64,000 bases of DNA from AB-137-C09 sp964458185. Lineage in GTDB: Bacteria > Pseudomonadota > Zetaproteobacteria > Mariprofundales > Mariprofundaceae. Of this stretch, positions 38,112-47,663 are shown piece after piece. The notes under the pieces were generated by a model. The model was not told where the DNA came from, searched no databases, and saw only the letters and a list, made by a program, of their open reading frames with translations. Position 1 is the stretch's first letter. Each line of letters begins with the position of its first letter. The stretch is from the NCBI GenBank assembly GCA_964458185.1, contig CAYWFG010000011.1, forward strand, positions 1 through 64,000, read 5' to 3'. The translations under genes were made by a program, and so were the position numbers.

Positions 38112-39895
38112 TGCAATGTATTCATTTATTGCCCCCCATGGTTGCCAATCAAATTGCTGCTGGTGAAGTGGTCGAACGCCCTGCTGCTGCGATCAAAGAA
38201 TTGATTGAAAATAGTATGGATGCTGGCGCAAATCGTATTCACCTGCGTATTGAGCAAGCCGGTAAACAATGCATTGATATTGATGATAATGGTTGTGGTA
38301 TGTCGATTATTGATGCGGCGATGGCATTAAAACGCCATGCCACCAGTAAAATCAGCAGTGTTGAAGACCTACACGCCATTGCCAGTCATGGTTTTCGTGG
38401 TGAGGCGTTGCCATCAATTGCCTCAGTCTCACGTTTTCGTATGCATACTGCACCCCAAGATGGCGATGAAGGCATTGAAATCACCGTCAATCAACGCGGT
38501 GAAACAGAAACTGCGCCTGCGTCATGGCGGCAAGGCACGCGCATTGAAGTGCGTGATTTGTTTCTCAACACACCCGCTCGATTGCGTTTTATGCGCACCA
38601 ATAAAACCGAAGAAGCAGCTATTATTGAGGTGGTGCGCGGTCTTGCTCTGGCAAAACATTCGGTAGCGTTACGGTTGGATATAGACGGACGGAAACGATT
38701 GGACTTTGCCGCGACGGATCGCGCTTCACGGGTAAAAGCGATCATGGGCGAAGAATTTATCAACAATGCCATCATGCAACATATTGAGCATGAAGGGATA
38801 ATTATTGATGCCTTTCTTGGCCTCCCCACCTACCACCATCGTGATAGCAGTCGCATGGTTTTTTTGGTCAATGGTCGTGTTATTCGAGATCGTCCGCTGG
38901 TCAGTGCCTTGCGCGCGGCTTACCGTGATGTCATGTTTCATGATCGCTACCCGTTGGCCGTGGTTTACTGTGAAATTGACCCTGCTGATGTGGATGTCAA
39001 CGTGCATCCATCAAAACGAGAAGTACGGTTCAAAGCCCCTCAAAGCGTACGCGCTGCACTGGTGGCATGTGTTCGGGTAGCATTAGCAACGCATGGGCAA
39101 CAAGTGGCAGCACGTACGGGTACACAAACCATCCAAGCATTTACGGGGCGAGTTGCAATACCACCAATACCACCAACACAGCCAAACAAGCCAATAACTT
39201 ATAACAATATGGCACAAGGCCCCTTGTTTCCTTCAAGCGAAGTACAAGAATGCAATACTACACCCAACAATAACGTTGCTACGTCACCACCACTTAACAC
39301 TTTACAATTAGGGCAGGTGTTGGGGCAGCTTCATCAGCGTTATATTGTCGCCCAAAGCGATGATGGCATGGTGTTGATTGATCAACATGCAGCCCATGAA
39401 CGGATCAACTATGAACGGATGAAAAAACAGATGAGCGAAGGGCGCGTAATGCCCCAACGCTTGTTATTACCCATCTCATGGCAACCTGATAGCCACACCA
39501 CGGCTTGGCTGCACGAACAACACCATGAGTTGCAGGTTTTTGGCGTAGCTATTGATGCTGATGGTGATGATTTCACCATTCACAGTATTCCAGCATTGCT
39601 GCAAGATGAATCGCCCTTGCTGCTGGTGGAAGAACTGGTTGCGTCCTGCCGACTGATTGGCACAGAAGCTGAAGCGGGTGAAAGCGGCATGGGGCGGGTG
39701 CTTGAGCGTTGGCTGGGCAATCGTGCTTGCAAAACATCGTTAAAAGCAGGCTGTACATTGACCACCCAAGAGCAAACCCAGTTGCTACGCCAAATGGAAA
39801 GCACCCCTAACATTGCCCAGTGCAACCATGGCCGACCCACCTATGTGCGTTTATCGCTCCATGAATTAGATCATTTATTTGGGCGAAAGGGCTAA
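38111..39895 (+). CDS. mutL: DNA mismatch repair protein MutL (endonuclease type)
   Basis: The 594-residue protein has an N-terminal GHKL ATPase (ELIENSMDAGA, DNGCGM, GFRGEALPSI) and a C-terminal dimerisation domain. The C-terminal part carries DQHA(X)2E(X)4E at 424-435, plus ACKTSLKAG and CNHGRP. These are the metal-site motifs of latent endonuclease MutL, absent from E. coli MutL. The strand nick is therefore probably made by MutL itself and no MutH is needed. It is coupled to recD. MutS is encoded 18 kb away in the same window. Confidence 0.96.
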   Translation: MQCIHLLPPMVANQIAAGEVVERPAAAIKELIENSMDAGANRIHLRIEQAGKQCIDIDDNGCGMSIIDAAMALKRHATSKISSVEDLHAIASHGFRGEALPSIASVSRFRMHTAPQDGDEGIEITVNQRGETETAPASWRQGTRIEVRDLFLNTPARLRFMRTNKTEEAAIIEVVRGLALAKHSVALRLDIDGRKRLDFAATDRASRVKAIMGEEFINNAIMQHIEHEGIIIDAFLGLPTYHHRDSSRMVFLVNGRVIRDRPLVSALRAAYRDVMFHDRYPLAVVYCEIDPADVDVNVHPSKREVRFKAPQSVRAALVACVRVALATHGQQVAARTGTQTIQAFTGRVAIPPIPPTQPNKPITYNNMAQGPLFPSSEVQECNTTPNNNVATSPPLNTLQLGQVLGQLHQRYIVAQSDDGMVLIDQHAAHERINYERMKKQMSEGRVMPQRLLLPISWQPDSHTTAWLHEQHHELQVFGVAIDADGDDFTIHSIPALLQDESPLLLVEELVASCRLIGTEAEAGESGMGRVLERWLGNRACKTSLKAGCTLTTQEQTQLLRQMESTPNIAQCNHGRPTYVRLSLHELDHLFGRKG

Positions 39896-39896
39896 C

Positions 39897-40928
39897 TCAT
39901 TCTTCCTCATCAATCAACCAAGCCACCACCCAATCATTAAACTCTGCATAAGCATTGCGAAAAGAAGTGAATACTTCTTCAGGGATACAATAGACAAAGC
40001 TACGTTCAACCACCGTCAAAGGGGTAAACGCTTGTCCTTCACCACCAAACATAGCATGAACATCAAGCGTGACAGAGGCATCTTGTGCTATCAAACGACC
40101 GATAAAAACAATCGCATAGTAGCCCACAGGTATCGGGTTTTTTGCAAGGTTTAGATTTTTCGCAAACTCAATAATGATAGCTTTCTCTGCTAACCAATCA
40201 CGATCAATCGGCGCAATGCGAGCCAAAGCAGGGTGGCTGCGTGACATGGAATGAATCATCCGCCGTTTCACAATGTTAACTAAATATTCGCCAGCAAAGG
40301 GGGATGTTTCAATCAATTTTTGAATATCATTCGCGGACAACTCTAATAACAAAGCATCCGTAATCGCAGTTGCCGTTGCTGAACGTGGTAGATGATAAAT
40401 ACTCGCAAATTCACCAAAAAAATTACCCGCTGCCAGTTTGGTCAAGGTGATATGTTGCTCACCTGTTTGCATGTGAATATGAATGCTACCATCAAGAATA
40501 AGATAAAAACTATCACTGACCTCATTTTGTGTCAGTACGTTATTGCCAGCATCAAATGCTTGTAATCGCCCCTGCTGAAGAAAAGCCAAGCCTTCACTGT
40601 CAGATAGTTCTTCAATTAAAGGAAATAAACGCCCTTGCGCTGTTTCGGAGACTTCGCCCGTTAATTCAGCAATAACCATCAGTGAATTGACTTCATCTTC
40701 AGGCGGATGCCCTGCTTGACGACAAACCTCAAGAAAACCCAAAGCACTGCTGGGTTGATGACTGGCAAGCATGTGACCTGCCGTTAAAAACGCTTGTTCA
40801 CTCGCCGCTTTCATACCGTCTTGATTGCGCAACATTTGCACCAATGGTCGGGATATATGCAAATCTTCTTTAAACACACGGTTTAAGTGCTGATAAACAC
40901 GGAGTATTTCTTCTTCGCTTAATGGCAT
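39897..40928 (-). CDS. Cyclic nucleotide-binding domain protein, no DNA-binding domain
   Basis: The protein has an N-terminal helical region (about 1-110, TPR-like) and a cNMP-binding domain around 120-240 (FDAGNNVLTQNEVSDSFYLILDGSIHIH ... GNFFGEFASIYHLPRSATATA). A second, more divergent beta domain follows. The core and helical start resemble the 27.3 kb protein, so the two are likely paralogues. I start at ATG 40928; an in-frame TTG at 40964 would add 12 residues. Its stop is two bases from the convergent mutL stop. It is the last gene of the run that starts at glgB or the hybrid kinase. Ligand unknown. Confidence 0.8.
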   Translation of the reverse strand: MPLSEEEILRVYQHLNRVFKEDLHISRPLVQMLRNQDGMKAASEQAFLTAGHMLASHQPSSALGFLEVCRQAGHPPEDEVNSLMVIAELTGEVSETAQGRLFPLIEELSDSEGLAFLQQGRLQAFDAGNNVLTQNEVSDSFYLILDGSIHIHMQTGEQHITLTKLAAGNFFGEFASIYHLPRSATATAITDALLLELSANDIQKLIETSPFAGEYLVNIVKRRMIHSMSRSHPALARIAPIDRDWLAEKAIIIEFAKNLNLAKNPIPVGYYAIVFIGRLIAQDASVTLDVHAMFGGEGQAFTPLTVVERSFVYCIPEEVFTSFRNAYAEFNDWVVAWLIDEEE

Positions 40929-41003
40929 AAGGGGAACTATATGAAGGGGGCAGCCTTTCGGCAACTGAAACTATCATATTCAGCCAATTTCATCATTTAG
41001 GTG

Positions 41004-43130
41004 TTAAAAATATAAATCTTCAACAATGCTAAGTTGAGCATATTTAAGCATCAAATGACGCAAACCACGCTGATGAAATTTCACACTCACCCTGCGTGCT
41101 GCGCCTTCGCCTTCGATGGCGAGTACCACACCTTCACCAAAGCTGGGGTGAATCACATGGCAAGCCACACATATTTCTCCAGCGGGGGGATCTACCGTTG
41201 GCATCACCACCGTGTGTGATTGCCAAGTGCTGGCGATGATGTCTTTGTTTAAGTCACGAATAAAACGGCTGGGTTGAGGGTGTTGGGTGTCACCAAAAAC
41301 GCGGCGTGTGCTTGCTGATGTTAACAACAAATCATCCCTCGCCCGCGTTACGCCGACATAAAGCAAGCGTCGTTCTTCTGCCAAGCCTTCATCACCGTCA
41401 CGCAATGACCGCTGATGCGGCAAGAGTCCTTCTTCTACGCCGCATACAACCACGCTGTTGAATTCTAAACCTTTGGCACGGTGCAGACTCATCAATTGCA
41501 CTTGTAAGGTTTCTTCATCGTCGTCAACGACTTCATCACCGCTTTGCAACAATGCTGCAAGGTCTAAAATTTCAATCGGACTAAAACCTTGCATCAACTG
41601 CATTTCAATATGCGCCCGCAAGGTTTGTAGGTTTTCGGTGCGCGAGGCAGCTTCTAGCTCACCTAAGGTCGCTAAATACTGAAAATAACCAATTTGTTCT
41701 AAGATGGCAAACAAACCACGATCATCTGCCTGATGTTCATTCATGTGGCTGCGAACATTCGATACGATGACGGCCAAAGGGTACAGTTTTTTAGCCACAC
41801 TCGGAATACTTGCTTGATCAACCAAGAGATCTAACCAATCTGATACCCGTACACCTGAATCCAGCCACAGCGATTGAATTTTTTCTAGCGTTTTTTCGCC
41901 AATGCCACGCTTCGGTTTATTGACGATACGCATCAAGTGCATACCATCAGCACAACCGTTGATCAGCGACCAAAAACACAAGGCATCTTTCACTTCCATA
42001 CGCTCAAAAAAACTCATGCCACCATTGATATGGTAAGGCACGGACAGTTCTCGAAACACCCGCTCTAATGGTAGGGACTGATGGTTTGAGCGGTACAACA
42101 CTGCCATCTCTGACCACGGTACGCCTGTGTGATGCCGCTCGCTAAAAAAATCAGCGATACGCCGCGCTTCATCGTATTCATCGTGGCATACTTGCCAGCT
42201 TGGTAGCGTTCCTGCGCCGCGTGTCGCACGAAGTGCTTTCGCGTGACGGTTAATACCTTGGCTGATAATGGCATTGGCTAGACGCAAAACGCCTTCGCCC
42301 GAGCGGTAGTTTTGCTCCAAACAATACACCCCTGCATCCGACCATTGATGGTGAAAATCTAAAATATGGCGCACATCTGCACCACGCCAGCCATAAATGC
42401 TTTGATCGTCATCACCCACCACGGTTAAGTTTCGATGGTCTTGGCACAACAGCGAAAGCCATGCATGCTGCACAGGGTTAGTATCTTGGTATTCATCGAC
42501 CAGCACATGATCAAAACGACGGCGCATGCTTTTGGCAATGACACCATCAGCACGCAACAAACGAACACAATGAACCAACAAATCAGAAAAATCCATGCGT
42601 TCTAACTGTTTGAGTTGCTGTTGGTACAAGGCATACAAAGGCTGCAATGGAATGGGTGAATCAAAATCAATCGCTACATCTTCAGGCATATTGCTAGCAT
42701 GTTTGCAATGTTCAATCCAATGCAATAATTGCGAATGGTGCAAGGCTTTAGGGTCAATGTTTTGCACTTTAAGCAGGCGTTTAATTAAGGTGCGTTGATC
42801 GTCGCTATCAATAATCTGAAAGCTGCGTGGGTAGCCGACACTGTCGGCATAACGACGCAAAAAACGCAATGAAATGGAATGAAATGTACCAGAAACCACA
42901 CCGCCTGCATCATCACCAATCATGGCATTCAGCCGTTCTTTTAATTCTGTCGCTGATTTGTTGGTAAAAGTAACAGCCAAGATACGATGAGGTACAACCC
43001 CGCATTCGGCAATAAGATGCCCTATGCGGTGTACAATAGTGCGTGTTTTCCCCGTGCCTGCCCCTGCTAAAATAAGTTGAGGCCCTGCTGGTGCTGTCGC
43101 TGCACGTTGTTGTTCGCTATTTAAACCCAT
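41004..43130 (-). CDS. uvrD: UvrD/Rep-type 3'-5' DNA helicase
   Basis: The 708-residue superfamily 1A helicase has Walker A AGAGTGKTRT near the N-terminus, VTFTNKSATELKERL, DEYQDTNPVQHAWL, GDDDQSIYGWRGAD, LEQNYRSG and MSLHRAKGLEFNSV. It resembles UvrD/PcrA, which removes incised strands in mismatch and excision repair. The C-terminal tail (VSVKFHQRGLRHLMLKYAQLSIVE) matches the tudor-like tail of UvrD/PcrA. Rep cannot be fully excluded. The ATG follows the ClC stop directly (TAAATG). Confidence 0.94.
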   Translation of the reverse strand: MGLNSEQQRAATAPAGPQLILAGAGTGKTRTIVHRIGHLIAECGVVPHRILAVTFTNKSATELKERLNAMIGDDAGGVVSGTFHSISLRFLRRYADSVGYPRSFQIIDSDDQRTLIKRLLKVQNIDPKALHHSQLLHWIEHCKHASNMPEDVAIDFDSPIPLQPLYALYQQQLKQLERMDFSDLLVHCVRLLRADGVIAKSMRRRFDHVLVDEYQDTNPVQHAWLSLLCQDHRNLTVVGDDDQSIYGWRGADVRHILDFHHQWSDAGVYCLEQNYRSGEGVLRLANAIISQGINRHAKALRATRGAGTLPSWQVCHDEYDEARRIADFFSERHHTGVPWSEMAVLYRSNHQSLPLERVFRELSVPYHINGGMSFFERMEVKDALCFWSLINGCADGMHLMRIVNKPKRGIGEKTLEKIQSLWLDSGVRVSDWLDLLVDQASIPSVAKKLYPLAVIVSNVRSHMNEHQADDRGLFAILEQIGYFQYLATLGELEAASRTENLQTLRAHIEMQLMQGFSPIEILDLAALLQSGDEVVDDDEETLQVQLMSLHRAKGLEFNSVVVCGVEEGLLPHQRSLRDGDEGLAEERRLLYVGVTRARDDLLLTSASTRRVFGDTQHPQPSRFIRDLNKDIIASTWQSHTVVMPTVDPPAGEICVACHVIHPSFGEGVVLAIEGEGAARRVSVKFHQRGLRHLMLKYAQLSIVEDLYF

Positions 43131-44924
43131 TTATTCGCCATGCTTGACGATTAATTTATGGTAGGTCGAAAAAACAGCATTGCGCGATAAAATCCCTAGC
43201 ATTTTTCCTTCTTCGCTTGCCGACATCACTGGCATTTGCTCAAAACTTTCACGGTCTAAAATACGAATAGCATCCAATAAACTATCATCTTCAGCCACAC
43301 TAATCACATTGCGGTTTGCCACCTCGGCCGCTACCACGATTTGATCCAGTGTTGCATCCAATAGCCAGTGTTGCAGGTCAACAAAGGTCACGATGCCGAT
43401 CATTATCCCTTTACTATCAATAACTTGAACACAACCCTTGCCTGAATCAACATACGCTTTTTTTAATGATGCCAACGATGCATTGGCAGCAACCGCAGGA
43501 ATTTGACGGCGTGGAATACGGCTGATCGGCACGGCCCGCATCCACGAACGCTCAAGCCCCCAATTGGGTTCTAAGCCCTTTGCCTCTAATGGTTCTGTGA
43601 GTACCGATTGCGCACCAAAAGCCCGCTTGGTGAGGGCTGCAATCACGCAGGCTGCCATCAACGGCATCATGATTTCATAATTGCCTGAGAGTTCAAATAT
43701 CATCAAGATACTGCTGATGGGGGCTTGCAACATGGCAGCAAGCATCGCCCCTGCGGCAACGAGTGCGTAAGCGCCATAAGTTTCGGTGATCGTCGGGAAT
43801 AAAAAATGCACCACCACGCCAAAAAAGCCCCCTGCTGTCACCCCAATAAATAACGATGGACCAATCATACCACCACCAAAACCACCTGCCATGCATACCG
43901 TGCTGGTAACTGCCTTGGCAAGAAATAACACCGCAAGAAATAATACCAACGGTGTACTGATACCCAGCAAATGCATATTGGGTTGCTCGGTCAATACCGC
44001 ATCCAATGTACCATAACCAATTGACATGATTTCAGGGATCAACAAAGCACATCCACCTAAAATCAATCCTGCTGTTGCAGGACGGAACAATGGATTGCTT
44101 ACATACTCGGAAAACTTTTGTCTTGCATGCGGCATGGTGCGAATAATCACGGCAGAAATAAGCCCGCAAAAAACACCCAGCAACATATAAAGCGGCACTT
44201 CCCACGATGATACCAAGCGGAAATCAGGAATGGTAAAAGCAGGCATACTGCCAAAGTAGGAGCGTGAAATAACCGTGCCTATCACCGATGCCAATACAAT
44301 GGGGGTAAAGGTTGTCACTGCATAATCAACAAGGATCACTTCAAGGGCAAACATAACCCCAGCAATTGGTGCATTGAACGATGATGCAATGCCAGCGGCA
44401 ACACCGCAACCCACCATGGTGCGCATTTGTTTTTCATCAAGCTTGAGCAACGAAGAAACATGGGAGGCAAGTGCAGCCCCTAAAGCCACTGTTGGTGCTT
44501 CACGCCCCATGCTCGCACCACTGCCCACAGAAATCATATTGCTAGCGAATTCACCGATAGACTTTCTTGGGCTTAAATAACCACCACGTTCCGATAATGC
44601 TTCAATAACCCCAGGGATCACCTTCGCCTCGTTGGCGGGTAAAATATATTTATTGATTAAACCTACCAACAAACCACCACAAACAGGGGCGAAAATATAA
44701 ACATACCACGGCGTTGCATGAATCGCTGCCGACCATGTGGGGGCATGCACCCACCATTCACTCACCACTTCAATGCCAAGACGCACTGCCAACGCGCCAT
44801 AGCCTGCCAACACACCAATAATAACGGCCAACACCCCCAAATAAAAAGATTCATGGCGCAACATCCAAGCATACAATAGCTGGTATATTGCAGCAATTCC
44901 CTGAATGAATGGTAGTATTTTCAA
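43131..44924 (-). CDS. ClC-family chloride channel/transporter with two CBS domains
   Basis: The 597-residue membrane protein has the ClC selectivity segments GSGASMGREAPTVALGA (gating glutamate in GREAP, usually GREGP), NAPIAGVMFALEV, and GGFGGGMIGPSLFIGV. A C-terminal pair of CBS domains (about 455-590) is likely to bind adenine nucleotides. The predicted start is a TTG whose first base begins a four-base overlap with the kinase stop (TTGA); ATG 44864 would remove part of the first helix. It lies in a minus-strand run with the kinase and uvrD. Whether it is a channel or a proton antiporter cannot be told. Confidence 0.9.
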   Translation of the reverse strand: MKILPFIQGIAAIYQLLYAWMLRHESFYLGVLAVIIGVLAGYGALAVRLGIEVVSEWWVHAPTWSAAIHATPWYVYIFAPVCGGLLVGLINKYILPANEAKVIPGVIEALSERGGYLSPRKSIGEFASNMISVGSGASMGREAPTVALGAALASHVSSLLKLDEKQMRTMVGCGVAAGIASSFNAPIAGVMFALEVILVDYAVTTFTPIVLASVIGTVISRSYFGSMPAFTIPDFRLVSSWEVPLYMLLGVFCGLISAVIIRTMPHARQKFSEYVSNPLFRPATAGLILGGCALLIPEIMSIGYGTLDAVLTEQPNMHLLGISTPLVLFLAVLFLAKAVTSTVCMAGGFGGGMIGPSLFIGVTAGGFFGVVVHFLFPTITETYGAYALVAAGAMLAAMLQAPISSILMIFELSGNYEIMMPLMAACVIAALTKRAFGAQSVLTEPLEAKGLEPNWGLERSWMRAVPISRIPRRQIPAVAANASLASLKKAYVDSGKGCVQVIDSKGIMIGIVTFVDLQHWLLDATLDQIVVAAEVANRNVISVAEDDSLLDAIRILDRESFEQMPVMSASEEGKMLGILSRNAVFSTYHKLIVKHGE

Positions 44925-47491
44925 GTATTGCTAGGCGCAGAAGCTACAATTTTAGTGATAATTTTTTGCAGTTGTTTGATCGCATAGGGTTTTTGAATAA
45001 AACCTGTTAATGATCGATCAACAAGCCGCGATGTTGCCGTGTGTTCATCGTAACCTGATGATAAAATAATTGGTATACTTGGATTGATTTCCCGCAAGGC
45101 AGCAAAGGCTTCTTCCCCGCCCATGCGCGGCATGGTCATATCGAGCAATATCGCAATAACCTTAGGGTGTTGTTCGGTGAAAATCTCCACTGCATCCAAA
45201 CCATCCACGGCTTCAATGGTATCAAAGCCCATTTTTTTGATAATCATACTAGCCAATTGACGGATCATGGGTTCATCATCCACAATTAAAATACAACCTT
45301 GCTGTTGCAACTCGGTCAAAGAAGTCGTGGCATCAACAACGGTTGATACTGTCGGTGCTTCGTCAATAGCAGGCAAGAAAATTTTAAAGGTACTTCCCTC
45401 CCCCACGGTTGATGATAATTGAATGCTACCATGATGACCACGAATAATACCCAAAATCGCACTCATACCAAGTCCCCTTCCTGTAAATTTAGTGGTGAAA
45501 AATGGTTCAAACAAATGCGACTGCACGTTTTTACTCATGCCACAACCTGTATCTGATACTTCAATATACGCATAATTCCCTGCCAATAGCGGTTCACTCA
45601 AATAAATTGACGGCAAGGATGAACCATCAATATGCCATACGCCTGTACGCAAATGAATCGTGCCATTGTTGTTGCCTATTGCCTCACTGGCATTGATGAT
45701 CAAATTCATGATCAATTGTTGAATTTGTGTGCGATCACCACGAATAACAGGCGAGGGCTTGGCAAGGTCACAATGAACAATGATTTTTTTATCAATGGAC
45801 ACGCTAAGCAAATGCCCCATATCTTCAACCAAGGTGGATACATGCAATGGCTCAATAATAAACTTCCCTTTGCCTGAATAAACCAACATCTGACGACAAA
45901 GATCTGCCGCACTTTGACTGCTTTTTACAATGGCAGCCAAATGCTCCGCGCGTTCATCTTCTTCAATCAATTCACACGCCATCGAGGCATGCCCCATAAT
46001 GGCTGTTAAAAGGTTATTGAAATCATGGGCAATCCCACCAGCTAACACACCGAGGCTTTCTAATCGTTGATTGTGTTCTTGTTTTTTCTGCTGTTGTTTT
46101 TCTTTGCTTATATCACGGGCAGTAAACGAGATGTGGGAAACACGTTCAGTGTCATCAACATGGGCTTGTACAATTTGAGACACATCAATGCTGCCATGCC
46201 CATGATGTTGCAAACGCAATTCCCCTTGCCATACCCCATTACTTAGGACATCTGGCATGATTTTTTCTTGTAGCTTTAGCCATGTATCGGGGGCATAACA
46301 ACGATCTAGGCTGATATCTTCTAAATTTTGTTTGTCATCTATACCAAGGCATTGACGCAACGTCGGGTTAGCATAAAGCAAGGTGAAATCAGTGTTTGTA
46401 ATGCCAATCATATCAGAAGAAGCATGAAAAACGCCTTGCAGCAAGCGTGCCTCTTGTTTAGCCAACATTAAATGTGTCACATCTTGTACTGTCCCCAGTG
46501 AATGCAACACCTGACCTTGATCGTCATAGGTGCTTTCAGACCGCTCATGCACATAAGCAAGAGAATGATCAGGGCGAATAATACGATGCACAATATTGTA
46601 TTCGGCTCGTTCCTTGGTATGGACGCGCCATGCTTGATCCATTCGTTCTCTATCTTCTGGGTGAATTGCATTCAAAAGAAAGTCATACGATGGTTGCACA
46701 TCTTTGGGCAACCCAAAAATTTTATACACCTCATCAGACCACAGTAATGCCCCTGTTTTCCCATTGATTTCCCAACTTCCAATATGAGCAATGGATTGAG
46801 CCTGCTGTAAATGGTATTCTGATTCTCGCAATTCCCGCGCTGACTCACGCAACGCTTTTATATTGTCTTTTTCTATGGTTTTTAGCCGTTGGTAACGACG
46901 CATAAACTGATGCAACAGCAGCACCAAAACAAATAAAATAAGCAAACCTGATATCAGCGTCACTTTTTGTATAAGTTCTCGTTCTTGTTGGTTCTTTTTT
47001 ATACGTACATAGATGGTTTCGCTCATCTCTTCTGCTACTGCCATCATGCGTTTAAAATTAGCATCAAAGGTTTCATCGAGCAGCGTATTAATGCCCGCAT
47101 GTCGTGCATCTTTAATACGAATCGTAGCCAGTTCATCGTAACGTTGTAAATACGCCATCAGCGTGTTCATATATTTCTCTAACGCCAAAGACCCTTGATG
47201 TTGATTGGGAATATGCCAGTAAGCAGCAATAGCGCGTTCTGATGAGGTTGTGTACAATTGAAGCGTTGCTTTATTGTTGGATATAATCGCCTCTTCCAGC
47301 CATAAATGTGACGTGGCAAGGTTTGCAGAAAAGCGGCTGATATACAGCAATTGATCCGCCGATGTTTCTTTTATTTCATTAGATTTTAAAGAATGGGTAA
47401 TATTGACCGCAACAATCGAGACAAACACCACCGCCAAAAAAACTGCCACAGCTGTAAGCATGCGCATATCTTTTTGGGCTGGTGCGGACAT
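44921..47491 (-). CDS. Hybrid sensor histidine kinase (two PAS, HisKA, HATPase, receiver)
   Basis: The 856-residue protein has two transmembrane helices (about 12-33 and 175-200) around a helical periplasmic region, two PAS/PAC domains (about 235-350 and 355-470), a phospho-acceptor helix GGIAHDFNNLLTAI, an HATPase domain (NLIINASEAIG, DTGCGM, GRGLGMSAILGI), and a C-terminal receiver with D in LLDMTMPRMGG. GAGGAAGG upstream picks the ATG at 47491. It is the kind of kinase that passes phosphate to a separate regulator; no partner regulator lies next to it. Confidence 0.93.
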   Translation of the reverse strand: MSAPAQKDMRMLTAVAVFLAVVFVSIVAVNITHSLKSNEIKETSADQLLYISRFSANLATSHLWLEEAIISNNKATLQLYTTSSERAIAAYWHIPNQHQGSLALEKYMNTLMAYLQRYDELATIRIKDARHAGINTLLDETFDANFKRMMAVAEEMSETIYVRIKKNQQERELIQKVTLISGLLILFVLVLLLHQFMRRYQRLKTIEKDNIKALRESARELRESEYHLQQAQSIAHIGSWEINGKTGALLWSDEVYKIFGLPKDVQPSYDFLLNAIHPEDRERMDQAWRVHTKERAEYNIVHRIIRPDHSLAYVHERSESTYDDQGQVLHSLGTVQDVTHLMLAKQEARLLQGVFHASSDMIGITNTDFTLLYANPTLRQCLGIDDKQNLEDISLDRCYAPDTWLKLQEKIMPDVLSNGVWQGELRLQHHGHGSIDVSQIVQAHVDDTERVSHISFTARDISKEKQQQKKQEHNQRLESLGVLAGGIAHDFNNLLTAIMGHASMACELIEEDERAEHLAAIVKSSQSAADLCRQMLVYSGKGKFIIEPLHVSTLVEDMGHLLSVSIDKKIIVHCDLAKPSPVIRGDRTQIQQLIMNLIINASEAIGNNNGTIHLRTGVWHIDGSSLPSIYLSEPLLAGNYAYIEVSDTGCGMSKNVQSHLFEPFFTTKFTGRGLGMSAILGIIRGHHGSIQLSSTVGEGSTFKIFLPAIDEAPTVSTVVDATTSLTELQQQGCILIVDDEPMIRQLASMIIKKMGFDTIEAVDGLDAVEIFTEQHPKVIAILLDMTMPRMGGEEAFAALREINPSIPIILSSGYDEHTATSRLVDRSLTGFIQKPYAIKQLQKIITKIVASAPSNT

Positions 47492-47492
47492 A

Positions 47493-47663
47493 TTACTGAC
47501 CTTCCTCATCGTCGTCGGTGGCTACATCAACCACTGCGCCGACTACTTTAAACGGAACTTTAATCACTTCTGTGGTTACATCGACAGCAGTACCAAGGAC
47601 CGTACCCATGCAAGCAGTGCAGAGCCATGCTGCCATGCATGCCATCAAAAAAATTTTATGCAT
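47493..47663 (-). CDS. Small putative lipoprotein
   Basis: The 56-residue protein has a signal peptide with lipobox (WLCTAC), then a repeating amphipathic tail rich in valine (GTAVDVTTEVIKVPFKVVGAVVDVATDD). Small lipoproteins with this repeated VxxVxxxP pattern occur in several proteobacteria but have no assigned role. The start (47663, or 47669) overlaps the glgB stop and its stop lies directly ahead of the kinase ATG, so it is probably translated as part of the run. Confidence 0.65.
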   Translation of the reverse strand: MHKIFLMACMAAWLCTACMGTVLGTAVDVTTEVIKVPFKVVGAVVDVATDDDEEGQ

